This document shows positions 1 through 6,815 of a DNA stretch of 9,919 nt, in pieces. The notes below the pieces were generated by a model that saw only the letters and a program-made list of their open reading frames with translations, searched no databases and was not told where the DNA came from. A program made the translations under genes and the position numbers. The stretch comes from DASVWH01 sp036389715 (lineage in GTDB: Bacteria > Acidobacteriota > Blastocatellia > Pyrinomonadales > Pyrinomonadaceae): NCBI GenBank assembly GCA_036389715.1, contig DASVWH010000208.1, forward strand, positions 1 to 9,919, in the 5' to 3' direction. Numbering within the stretch: the first letter of the stretch is position 1; each line of letters opens with the position of its first letter.

Positions 1-35
1 AGTACCGAAGCGTACTGTGCCCCCGCCCGTACAGA

Positions 36-44
36 TGCTATACT
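36..44 (+). promoter_or_regulatory. Candidate extended -10 promoter for the Crp-like gene
   Basis: The string TGCTATACT gives an extended -10 (TGn followed by TATACT, 5 of 6 matches to TATAAT). The base at the -35 position (16-21) is poor, as is common for extended -10 promoters. Transcription would start near base 51 and leave a leader of about 90 bases before the start codon at 143. This is inferred from motif match only. Confidence 0.35.
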
Positions 45-142
45 GCTCAAAGTAGTAAGGCATCACCTTTCGACATAGATTTAGCTTAGCAACCTATCCT
101 TATGCCGACCGTTAATAGGCCCGTCGCATAACGAGATCGCTC

Positions 143-874
143 ATGTTTGAGCTACCAGGGAACGATTTGCCAAGCGCCAACCGAATACTCAACCAGCTAC
201 CGCCGGAAGAATACGAGCGCCTGTCGCCCCACCTGGAGCCCGTCACGCTCGCGCTCGGCGACGTGCTCTACTATCCGCAAGACCCTGTCTCGCATGTCTA
301 CTTCCCCCACTCCGGGACGGTCTCGGTCGTCGCTACTTTCGCCGATGGCGGGGGCGTCGAAGTAGGCGTCGTCGGTGACGAAGGCGTGTTCGGCATAAAC
401 GTCGTCTTAGGCAGCGTGAGCACGCCGCACGAAGCGCTGGTGCAACTGCCGGGCGACGGCGTGCGTGCGTCCTCGGACGTGCTCCGGCGGGAGTTCAAAC
501 AGGGCGGGCAGTTGCAGGATTTATTGCTGCGCTACACGCAAGCCTTCATCGTTCAGATAGCGCAGACCGCCGCCTGTAACAAGGTGCACTCGATTGACGG
601 GCGGCTGGCGCGGTGGCTGTTGATGACCAGCGACCGGGCGACGGGGCGAGAGTTGGAGCTGACGCACGAGTTCATGGCGCTGATGCTGGGCATGCGGCGG
701 GCGGGCGTCAGTGAGGCGGCGGGTAAGCTTCAGGACGCGGGCTTGATTAGGTACCGGCGGGGGCGCGTCACCGTCATGGACCGCCAGGGGCTGGAGGACG
801 CGGCCTGCGAATGCTACCTCATCGTGAAGACGGAGTTCGACCGCTTGCTCGGCGGCAACGGGCAGGCCCTATGA
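143..874 (+). CDS. Crp/Fnr-family transcriptional regulator
   Basis: A 243-residue cytoplasmic DNA-binding regulator. Residues about 15-130 form the cyclic-nucleotide-binding-like beta-roll (GDVLYYPQD, then the VGDEGVFG turn). Residues about 130-152 form the dimer helix. Residues about 153-225 form the Crp-type winged helix (GRLARWLLM; THEFMALMLGMRRAGVSEAAG as helix-turn-helix; GLIRYRRGRVTV as wing). It ends with the ACECY motif common to a large subgroup of these regulators. There is no N-terminal Cys cluster as in Fnr, so an iron-sulfur oxygen sensor is unlikely. In the phosphate-binding cassette the usual Arg-Ser/Thr-Ala appears as His96-Glu-Ala, so cAMP binding in the classical way is doubtful and the ligand is unknown. 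The ATG at 143 has only a weak GAG (133-135) as ribosome binding site. The family is secure; target genes cannot be told from sequence. Confidence 0.93.
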   Translation: MFELPGNDLPSANRILNQLPPEEYERLSPHLEPVTLALGDVLYYPQDPVSHVYFPHSGTVSVVATFADGGGVEVGVVGDEGVFGINVVLGSVSTPHEALVQLPGDGVRASSDVLRREFKQGGQLQDLLLRYTQAFIVQIAQTAACNKVHSIDGRLARWLLMTSDRATGRELELTHEFMALMLGMRRAGVSEAAGKLQDAGLIRYRRGRVTVMDRQGLEDAACECYLIVKTEFDRLLGGNGQAL

Positions 875-1005
875 ACGAAAGCCTGCGGGCGAGCATGTGC
901 CGACGCCGTGCGGAGGTCCGTACCTCTATTCAAACCGGGACACTGCTCAAGCGTCGACCCCGGCATGTTTCTGGAAATAAACGGTTTTTGAGAGTCTCCC
1001 TGTGA

Positions 1006-1034
1006 TTGACAGCTTTGACCATTTAGCATAGAGT
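1006..1034 (+). promoter_or_regulatory. Sigma70-like promoter candidate in the intergenic stretch
   Basis: TTGACA (1006-1011, perfect -35) is followed after exactly 17 bases by TAGAGT (1029-1034, 4 of 6 to TATAAT). Transcription would start near 1041. It would either read a leader of about 345 bases into the secreted-protein gene at 1387 or make a separate small RNA. The -35 is overlapped by a short dyad, CTGT-GATTG-ACAG (1000-1012). Confidence 0.4.
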
Positions 1035-1323
1035 ACGCGTCGCATTGCAAAGACGCTTGTTTGCCACTGGCCGGACGGCTCGTCGCTGTTCGGAGAGGTG
1101 GCCCGTCTCATTGGTCTTGAATACGCAGGTTTGCAGGATAAAGCCCGGAAGCCTCTTCTTGCCCTCGCCATCAATCACCAGCGTTTAATTCATTAGTGCC
1201 ACTGTGATGATGCTTTCGCGCTTGAGCTGTCGCGCCCGAGTGTCTAGCCCTGGCTCGCGTCGAATCATCCGCCCGTTTGTGACGGAAGATGGTTCGTCTC
1301 AATGCTAAATAAAGTACTTGAAC

Positions 1324-1357
1324 AGGGCAGAAGAGGTATAACCCTTCGTTTTGCCCT
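1324..1357 (+). promoter_or_regulatory. Leader hairpin upstream of the secreted-protein gene
   Basis: AGGGCA (1324-1329) pairs with TGCCCT (1352-1357). Inside it, GAAG-GG (1330-1336, one bulged A) pairs with CCCTTC (1342-1347) around a TATAA loop. Together this is about 12 base pairs with a GTTT bulge. Five T follow at 1365-1369, 7 bases beyond the stem, so it could be a weak attenuator or a stability element. The ribosome binding site of the next gene lies downstream, outside the hairpin. The loop also contains TATAAC, which could be a -10, but no -35 fits at normal spacing. Confidence 0.3.
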
Positions 1358-1375
1358 CCCCCACTTTTTCAGTTT

Positions 1376-1380
1376 AGGAG
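1376..1380 (+). promoter_or_regulatory. Ribosome binding site of the secreted-protein gene
   Basis: AGGAG ends 6 bases before the ATG at 1387. It is the strongest Shine-Dalgarno on the + strand of this window and fixes the start codon, which also gives a complete signal peptide. Confidence 0.75.
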
Positions 1381-1386
1381 CATAGA

Positions 1387-2406
1387 ATGAACACAAAGAG
1401 ATTAATCCTTCTCTCGTCGGTCATCATGATGGCTGCTCTACTTTCAATAGGCGGAGCACTGGCGGCCGTGTCCGTGAAGACCGTCGCGCCGGAAACCCTG
1501 CAAGGATGGGTCGAGCTGAGCCAGCGCACCGGAGACGGCGAGTTCGTCGAAGGCCCACTGGTTCCCCCCGCGCCGACGGGCAGCTACCGGATGACGACCG
1601 GAGCCGGTAACAGCGGTCCCGATCTTCCCGGCGGCGGAGCCGGAACGGGCGGCAAGGTCTGGCTAGCGACGACCAACCATGACGGCACGAAGTTAGCTGA
1701 CGTGAGCGAATTAAGCTACAGCACATATGTCAGCCCGACCTCGGCCACTACGGTGCAGGCCATCTCCCTACAGCTTCGCGTAGACATCAATAACGACGGG
1801 GTGCGCGATACGACGCTCGTCTATGAGCCGGTTTATAACGGGTATACGGGCCAGAAGGGCGTCTGGCAGAACTGGCAGACGCGAAACGGGACCTGGTGGT
1901 CAACCGTAACGGTTCCGGGCTTCTGTAACCCCAACGGGCCCGCTTCCTGCGCCGGTCAGCAATTTTTCAACCTCAACAGTTTTCTGGCCGTTTACCCCGA
2001 CACTACCATCGTCACGACGTACATCTCTGGAAATTCGCGCGCTGACCTTTATGGAACGCAGTTTGTCGGCGGGCAGAACTCGGCCGGTGCACCCTGGGCC
2101 AATTTCGACGGCAATGTAGATGCCTTCAGAATCGTGCTCAACGACGGCAACGGGACAGCCTATAACTTCGAGGCCGTCAACCCGGACGATGACGGCGACG
2201 GTATCGCAGACACCTGCGATGCGGATTCCACCGCGGGACCGGACTTCGACCACGATGGAGTCATAGACGGTTCCGGTTGTGACGAAGAGGTCGGCCCGCC
2301 CACCGCTGCGAGCCAGTGCAAGAACGGCGGCTATAAGAACTTTAATGCACCGCACACCTTCAAGAATCAGGGTGATTGCATCCAGTACGTCAACGCAGGC
2401 AAGTAA
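1387..2406 (+). CDS. Secreted protein with thrombospondin-3-like acidic repeats and a CKNGG tail
   Basis: A 339-residue exported protein of unknown function. Residues 1-26 are a classical signal peptide (NTKR, hydrophobic core, cut at ALA|A). Residues about 28-264 are rich in Gly, Asn, Thr and aromatics (GVWQNWQTRNGTWW) and end in DAFRIVLNDGNGTAYNFE. That ending resembles the last strands of beta-sandwich (LamG/PEP-CTERM-like) secreted domains. Residues 265-302 carry two D-x-D-x-D-G-x-x-D units (DDDGDGIADTCD at 267-278; DFDHDGVIDGSGCD at 286-299), as in calcium-binding thrombospondin type 3 repeats. Residues 308-339 form a small two-Cys tail (Cys311, Cys331; CKNGG, FKNQGDC) seen at the C-terminus of many bacterial secreted proteins. 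There is no LPxTG, PEP-CTERM or transmembrane anchor, so release or surface adhesion are both possible. It is monocistronic: own AGGAG site upstream and a terminator after the stop. Confidence 0.85.
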   Translation: MNTKRLILLSSVIMMAALLSIGGALAAVSVKTVAPETLQGWVELSQRTGDGEFVEGPLVPPAPTGSYRMTTGAGNSGPDLPGGGAGTGGKVWLATTNHDGTKLADVSELSYSTYVSPTSATTVQAISLQLRVDINNDGVRDTTLVYEPVYNGYTGQKGVWQNWQTRNGTWWSTVTVPGFCNPNGPASCAGQQFFNLNSFLAVYPDTTIVTTYISGNSRADLYGTQFVGGQNSAGAPWANFDGNVDAFRIVLNDGNGTAYNFEAVNPDDDGDGIADTCDADSTAGPDFDHDGVIDGSGCDEEVGPPTAASQCKNGGYKNFNAPHTFKNQGDCIQYVNAGK

Positions 2407-2443
2407 GCGGTCACAGAAAGGCCCCAAAGGGCCAGCCATCAGA

Positions 2444-2480
2444 GACTAAAGCCCCCGAGCAATCGGGGGCTTTAGTCTTT
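2444..2480 (+). terminator. Strong intrinsic terminator after the secreted-protein gene
   Basis: A perfect 15-base-pair stem (2444-2458 with 2463-2477; seven A/T-rich outer pairs, then GCCCCCGA with TCGGGGGC) closes on the GNRA tetraloop GCAA (2459-2462) and is followed by TTT (2478-2480). It sits 38 bases after the stop at 2406. A smaller hairpin, GGCCC-CAAA-GGGCC (2420-2433), lies just upstream. Confidence 0.85.
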
Positions 2481-2555
2481 AAAGCAGAGAGCCGGGATGC
2501 CGGAAAATGATGAGGCTTTAAGCTAAATCCTCTATGTCGCCGCGCGGGGCTGGGC

Positions 2556-2561
2556 TAAAAT
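2556..2561 (+). promoter_or_regulatory. Possible -10 element for the cyclase gene
   Basis: TAAAAT (5 of 6 to TATAAT) lies 68 bases before the ATG at 2630. The matching -35 position (2533-2538) is poor. If real, transcription would start near 2568-2570, inside any longer reading from the ATG at 2534, and this supports the start at 2630. Confidence 0.25.
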
Positions 2562-2629
2562 ATAGGGGCCGGGACTGGTTTACTATCGCTCGCGCTGTGC
2601 CGCAGGCCGCTCTTGGAAGCCAGAGACTT

Positions 2630-4261
2630 ATGTTTACGATTGAAGAAGCGGAAGGGATGAGACGTTGCTGGGATTTGCCGGAGGGCGGCAGCCTGTCCAT
2701 CGGCCGCGCTCCCGACAACGACATCCGCATAGACGACCTGCGCGTCTCCCGTCATCACGCGGTGCTGCGTTCGATTCTGGGCAAGCAGGCGCTGCTCTCG
2801 AATGTCAGCCGCGCCAACCTGCTGCTGCTCAACGACAGGAGAGTGAGCGACCGGACGGGAGAGCTGCCCGTCGGCGACGGCGATCAGATTCGTGTAATCG
2901 CCACGCTCTTCACCGTCAGGTGGAACGAAGAAGAGGAGTCGGTCAGCTACAACGATCACCCGCTCTCGGAGAGCACGATGGTGATTCCGGCCACGAGCGG
3001 CTTCACCTCCCTGCTCAACAGCACGTTTACGGGCCGACGCTCGCAGGAGAAGGAGCTGCTCGAATTGCGGCGCAAGGCCGACATGCTGGCGCAGCTCTGC
3101 GACATGAGCGCCGCGCTCGCCACCGTCTTCGACGTTAATTCCATCCTCGATTACGCGACCAATATAGTCATGAAAGCGATCAGCGCAGACTGCTGCGCCG
3201 CGCTCCTGCTAGAGCAGGGCAGCGACCCGCAGCCCGTCAGCCTGCGTTTCCGCGACGAGCACACGGGGCGCTTGCACGGGCGCTCGATCAGCCGGACGGC
3301 CGTTCGCACGGCGATTGAGAATCGCGTCATGCTCTCGTCACAGGACTTGATTAGCGACCCGAACCTGAAGGTTAGCCAGATGACCGTCATGCAGGGCATA
3401 CACGCCCTGGCCTGCGCTCCGCTGATCGGGCGCGAGGGAGTTTACGGCGCGCTCTACGTTGACCGGCGGGGCATGACGAATGCTTTCACGGACATTGATA
3501 CGCAGCTGCTGGCGGCCGTTGCTGCGCAGGCGGCGACGGCGGTCGAGGGCGCGCGCGCTCACGAGCGTTTCCAGCGCGAAGCCCTGGCGCGTGCGGCCTT
3601 CGCCCGTTTCATGCCCGAACACATCATCAAGGAGCTGGTCGAATGTCCAGATAAGTTTCAACTGGGCGGGACCAACAAGCGCATCTCCGTGCTCTTCTGC
3701 GACGTGCGCGGCTTCGCCCGCCTCTCGCACAGGGCGCGCCCGGAAACCATCGTTGACCTGCTCAACATCCTCTTCACCGAAATGGCCGCAGAGATTTTCC
3801 AGCACCAGGGGACGCTCAATAAGTACCTGGGCGACGGGTTGATGGCGCTCTTCGGCGCGCCGGTCGAAACCGAGACCAATGCGGCCAACGCCGTCGCGGC
3901 GGCCATCGGGATGCAGCGACGAATCAAGGCGGTCAATCAGCAGTTGACGGCGAGAAACCTGCCGAACGTGACGCTCGGCATCGGCATCAACACGGGCGAG
4001 GCGACCGTCGGCTGCATCGGCGCGGAGCAGCGTTCGGAGTACACGGCCATCGGCGACACGGTCAACGTCGCCTCGCGCATCGAAGGCATCGCGCTCCCCG
4101 GACAGGTGCTCGTCACGCAATCCACCGCGGACGAGCTCAACGGACTCTTCGCTCTCAGCGAGCCTCGCTCCGTCGAGGTCAAACATATAGACGAGCCCGT
4201 GCGGATTTATACCGTCGAGTATGACGCAGACCTAGCAGGGGCCGAATGTGAGACCAGGTAA
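2630..4261 (+). CDS. FHA-GAF-class III adenylate/guanylate cyclase
   Basis: A 543-residue soluble signalling enzyme that makes a cyclic nucleotide from ATP (or GTP). An FHA phosphothreonine-binding domain fills residues about 1-100 (Gly25-Arg26 in SIGR; Ser40-Arg-His-His43 in SRHH). A GAF ligand-sensing domain spans about 155-308. The class III cyclase domain spans about 345-525. Metal-binding Asp358 (FCDVRGF) and Asp402 (KYLGDG), base-selecting Lys398 and Thr472 (EYTAIGD), and transition-state Asn479 and Arg483 (NVASR) are all present. Lys plus Thr is the class IIIb pattern, which favours ATP. The frame is open back to an ATG at 2534. I prefer 2630 because the FHA fold begins there, GGAAG (2615-2619) precedes it, and the extra 32 residues look random. 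The enzyme probably answers phosphoprotein binding and a small ligand. It stands alone after a terminator and converges on the feo operon. Confidence 0.9.
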   Translation: MFTIEEAEGMRRCWDLPEGGSLSIGRAPDNDIRIDDLRVSRHHAVLRSILGKQALLSNVSRANLLLLNDRRVSDRTGELPVGDGDQIRVIATLFTVRWNEEEESVSYNDHPLSESTMVIPATSGFTSLLNSTFTGRRSQEKELLELRRKADMLAQLCDMSAALATVFDVNSILDYATNIVMKAISADCCAALLLEQGSDPQPVSLRFRDEHTGRLHGRSISRTAVRTAIENRVMLSSQDLISDPNLKVSQMTVMQGIHALACAPLIGREGVYGALYVDRRGMTNAFTDIDTQLLAAVAAQAATAVEGARAHERFQREALARAAFARFMPEHIIKELVECPDKFQLGGTNKRISVLFCDVRGFARLSHRARPETIVDLLNILFTEMAAEIFQHQGTLNKYLGDGLMALFGAPVETETNAANAVAAAIGMQRRIKAVNQQLTARNLPNVTLGIGINTGEATVGCIGAEQRSEYTAIGDTVNVASRIEGIALPGQVLVTQSTADELNGLFALSEPRSVEVKHIDEPVRIYTVEYDADLAGAECETR

Positions 4262-4265
4262 TCGA

Positions 4266-4306
4266 GCGGGCGATTCCGGCCAGCGATGAATTCGGGACTC
4301 GCCCGC
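4266..4306. terminator. Weak hairpin in the convergent gap between cyclase and feo operon
   Basis: GCGGGCGA (4266-4273) and TCGCCCGC (4299-4306) form an 8-base-pair GC-rich stem with a 25-base loop that can pair a little further (TCC with GGA). It lies between two convergent stop codons, so it could slow transcription from both sides. There is no T run on either strand, so intrinsic termination is doubtful. Confidence 0.25.
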
Positions 4307-4330
4307 CGCGCCGTCAAATTCCTGTAAGTA

Positions 4331-4561
4331 TTACTGCTGAGATGGTTTACGGGTCCGGCTGATCTCGACAAAGACTGTTCTCTGCGGCTGCGCGGGACGC
4401 GCCTGCGTGCTGGTCTGGCAACTGCCGCAGCCCGTTTCGCACGAAGATTGGCTCGCCCTCGACGCGCTCAAGGCGCGCAGGCGTGACCATGCCCGGCGCC
4501 CCGCGTAGACGACGGCGGCGAGGATGATGAGCGCGACGATGAGGGTTTGCCAGTCAATCAT
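4331..4561 (-). CDS. FeoB-associated Cys-rich membrane protein
   Basis: A 76-residue small membrane protein of the ferrous iron uptake system. Residues 5-21 (QTLIVALIILAAVVYAG) are a single transmembrane helix followed by a basic stretch (RRAWSRLR). A Cys motif follows, Cys41-x3-Cys45-x2-Cys48 (CETGCGSC), and then a polar tail of about 28 residues. This matches the known FeoB-associated Cys-rich family, usually 45-75 residues, so the tail is slightly long. The Cys cluster could bind iron or act as a redox handle for FeoB, but its role is unproven in the family. The ATG lies 8 bases after the feoB stop (TGA at 4572-4570). The GAGGTGAGAG at the junction serves as ribosome binding site, so translation is probably coupled to feoB. 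Confidence 0.85.
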   Translation of the reverse strand: MIDWQTLIVALIILAAVVYAGRRAWSRLRALSASRASQSSCETGCGSCQTSTQARPAQPQRTVFVEISRTRKPSQQ

Positions 4562-4569
4562 CTCTCACC

Positions 4570-6762
4570 TCAACTAAAGCCCAGCAGCCGCCCGCCCTGG
4601 TACGTGATGAACGAAGCGAGGTAGGCGAGCACAGTCATGTAGCCCACCATGAAGAGCGGCCAGCGCCAGGAATTTGTCTCGCGCCGGACGATGGCCACCG
4701 TTGACATGCACTGCAAGGCGAGCACGAAGAAGACCATCATCGAGAGGGCGACGAGCGGCGTCCAGGCCGGGCCGCCGTCGGGCCGCCGGGCCTCGCGCAC
4801 GGCCTTGACCAGCGATTCCGACCCGTCGTCTTCCCCGTCGCCGACGTTGTAGATAATGCTCAAGGTCGAGATGAGCGTTTCCCGCGCGGCGAACGAAGAG
4901 ATTAACGCTACGCCCATCTTCCAATCGAAGCCGAGAGGCCGGATGGCAGGCTCGATGAAGCGTCCGGCGCGCCCGGCATAGCTCTGCCGCAACTGCTCGC
5001 CGTGCGCGTCGCTCCCTTCCGTCACGCCCGTGCCCGTAGAATTCTGTTCGACGCTCTGCGCGCTCTCCGGCGAGTTAGTCCTGGAGGTCTCGGCGCGCGG
5101 AAAGGTCGCCAGCGCCCAGAGGATGATCGAGATGGCTAGAATGACCGTCCCGGCGCGCTTGAGAAAGAGCGAGGCGCGCGAGAACATCATGTGCAGGATG
5201 GTCAGCAGGTTCGGCACGCGGTAAGGCGGCAGCTCCAGGACCAGCGGCGGCGTCGGCGCTTTCAGAATCGTTCGCTTCAGGACCCAGGCGACCGCGATGG
5301 CGACCATGATGCCCAGCACGTACATCGCCATAATCATCAACGCGCCCACGGAAAGAAAGCCGAGCACCTTCTTCTCCGAAAAGAAGGCCGCGATCATCAG
5401 CGTGTAAACCGGCAGCCGCGCCGAGCAGCTCATGAAGGGCGCGATCATAATCGTCGCCAGCCTGTCCTTAGGGTTCTCGATGGTGCGCGTCGCCATGATG
5501 CCCGGAATCGCGCAGGCGAACGAACTCAAGAGCGGCATGAAAGCCTTGCCGTGCAGGCCCACGCCGCGCATCAGCCTGTCCATCAGGAAGGCCGCGCGCG
5601 CCATGTAGCCTGTGTCTTCGAGGATGGCGATAAAGAAGAAGAGCAGCAGAATCTGCGGCAGAAAGACCAGCACGCCACCGACGCCCGCGATGATGCCGTC
5701 AACCATCAGGTCTCTCAAGAGTCCTGGCTGAAGGAGCCCGCCGACCGCTTCGCCGAGCCTGCCGAAACCCTGGTCTATCAAATCCATCGGTAGCGCAGCC
5801 CAGGAGAAGATCGTCTGAAAGATGACCAGCATGACGGCGATCAGGATAAGCGGGCCCATCAGTTTGTGAGTGAAGATGCGATCAATCCGCTCGGCGGCCG
5901 TACGTTCGTGTGTCGCGCCGCCTTTGACGGCCCCCGAGGCGACACGCTCTATCCAGTCGTAGCGAGCCAGCAAGGGCTCCTGCCACCACTTCGGGTCCGT
6001 CTCAGAGAGACGAAGCCGCGCACCCTGGACGGCAATCCGCCGCTGCTCATTCTTCGGCAGCTCGTCGCCGTAAAGATCGCGCAGCGCCGCGTGACGCTCG
6101 ACAGACTCTCCATTGCTCCCCGTCAGGGCGGCCAATTCGCGCTCGGCCGCTTCGGAGAGACGCCAGCCCGCGCCCGCCGCCGCGGCTTCTGCCGCCTTCA
6201 TCACGGCCGCCGCCAGCCGGTCAATGCCGGAGCGCTGCGAAGCCGTCACAGGGACTACCGGAACGCCCAGCGCATCGGCCAGGAGCTGCTCGTCAACCTC
6301 CAGCTTGCGCCGCCGCGCCGTGTCCACCATCGTCAGCGCGACGACGAGCGGGCGTCCGAACTCAAGGAGCTGCGTCACTAAATAGAGATTGCGTTCGAGG
6401 TTAGTGGCATCAACGACGGCGACAATCACGTCGGGCGCAGGGAGGCTGGGAATCTGTCCGGTCAGCACGTCGCGCGCTATCTGTTCGTCAATCGAAGCTG
6501 CGTCCAGGCTGTAGAGCCCCGGCAGGTCAATCAGCCGGGCCGGGGCAGCGCCCTGCTCAAGCGTCCAGACGCCCTCCTTGCGCTCGACCGTCACGCCCGG
6601 ATAGTTGGCGACCTTCTGCCTCAGGCCCGTCAGCGAATTGAAGAGCGTCGTCTTGCCCGCGTTCGGATTGCCCGCCAGCGCGACGACCAACTGCCGAGCG
6701 CCGCCCGGCCTGCCCTCAAGAGGCGCGGTAATCGGGAAAGGGGATTCAATCGTACTGCTCAT
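4570..6762 (-). CDS. feoB: Ferrous iron transporter FeoB
   Basis: The inner-membrane GTP-dependent Fe(II) importer, 730 residues and full length. The cytosolic G domain has the P-loop GNPNAGKT (31-38), switch I Thr58 (NYPGVTVE) and G3 DLPG (79-82). G4 is TMVD (144-147) where most family members have NxxD. The helical spacer is followed from about residue 295 by the membrane part with both Gate halves. The conserved signatures CAIPGIMATRTI, PFMSCSARLPVY and SSFAARETLISTLSIIY are all seen. A Ser/Thr/Glu-rich loop separates the halves. The C-terminus ends in two clear helices. The frame opens at a TTG (6786), but that codon lies inside a heptamer repeat, so the ATG at 6762 is preferred. Neither start has a clear ribosome binding site, so it may depend on reinitiation after feoA. 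It is the middle gene of the feo operon. Confidence 0.97.
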   Translation of the reverse strand: MSSTIESPFPITAPLEGRPGGARQLVVALAGNPNAGKTTLFNSLTGLRQKVANYPGVTVERKEGVWTLEQGAAPARLIDLPGLYSLDAASIDEQIARDVLTGQIPSLPAPDVIVAVVDATNLERNLYLVTQLLEFGRPLVVALTMVDTARRRKLEVDEQLLADALGVPVVPVTASQRSGIDRLAAAVMKAAEAAAAGAGWRLSEAAERELAALTGSNGESVERHAALRDLYGDELPKNEQRRIAVQGARLRLSETDPKWWQEPLLARYDWIERVASGAVKGGATHERTAAERIDRIFTHKLMGPLILIAVMLVIFQTIFSWAALPMDLIDQGFGRLGEAVGGLLQPGLLRDLMVDGIIAGVGGVLVFLPQILLLFFFIAILEDTGYMARAAFLMDRLMRGVGLHGKAFMPLLSSFACAIPGIMATRTIENPKDRLATIMIAPFMSCSARLPVYTLMIAAFFSEKKVLGFLSVGALMIMAMYVLGIMVAIAVAWVLKRTILKAPTPPLVLELPPYRVPNLLTILHMMFSRASLFLKRAGTVILAISIILWALATFPRAETSRTNSPESAQSVEQNSTGTGVTEGSDAHGEQLRQSYAGRAGRFIEPAIRPLGFDWKMGVALISSFAARETLISTLSIIYNVGDGEDDGSESLVKAVREARRPDGGPAWTPLVALSMMVFFVLALQCMSTVAIVRRETNSWRWPLFMVGYMTVLAYLASFITYQGGRLLGFS

Positions 6763-6766
6763 AAGA

Positions 6767-6815
6767 GGTAAATCGTCAATGGTCAATCGTCAATCGCCAA
6801 TGGTCAATCGTGAAT
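6767..6815 (-). repeat. Seven tandem heptamers before feoB
   Basis: Read on the - strand from 6815 to 6767, seven consecutive 7-base units follow one another: ATTCACG, ATTGACC, ATTGGCG, ATTGACG, ATTGACC, ATTGACG, ATTTACC (consensus ATTGACS). They end 4 bases before the feoB ATG and cover the alternative TTG start. The pattern resembles the short tandemly repeated heptanucleotides described in cyanobacteria. Confidence 0.85.

Larger units (their letters stand above)
875..1386. other. Gene-poor intergenic stretch of 512 bases
   Basis: No convincing complete gene is present on either strand, and composition looks less GC-rich than the flanking genes. It contains a sigma70-like promoter candidate (1006-1034), an open + frame without ATG from about 1032 to 1195 that could be a gene relic (it includes the peptide CHWPDGSSLFGEVARLIGLE), and a hairpin just before the next gene (1324-1357). 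No tRNA or recognised RNA family was seen. No terminator follows the Crp-like gene. Confidence 0.6.

Noticed and set aside
1000..1012. CTGT-GATTG-ACAG dyad as a Crp/Fnr binding site
   Set aside because: The arms are only 4 bases and do not fit TGTGA-N6-TCACA or TTGAT-N4-ATCAA; its position on a -35 is suggestive but not enough.
1900..2439. Open - strand frame of 179 codons opposite the secreted-protein gene
   Set aside because: It lies opposite a gene with a signal peptide, ribosome binding site and recognisable domains; its Val/Asp-rich product is what the complement of Asp/Gly/Asn-rich coding yields.
2479..2521. Second hairpin TTAAAGC/GCTTTAA after the terminator
   Set aside because: Seven weak pairs with a loop of 29 bases, overlapping the T tract of a much stronger terminator; no independent role is supported.
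3338..4186. Open - strand frame of 282 codons opposite the cyclase
   Set aside because: The product is dominated by Arg, Asp, Val and Gly with no fold signature, and it mirrors a fully conserved cyclase domain. It is a GC-rich shadow frame.
5191..5793. Open + strand frame of 200 codons opposite feoB
   Set aside because: Its His/Arg/Gln-rich product is antisense to conserved FeoB membrane segments and has no start signal.
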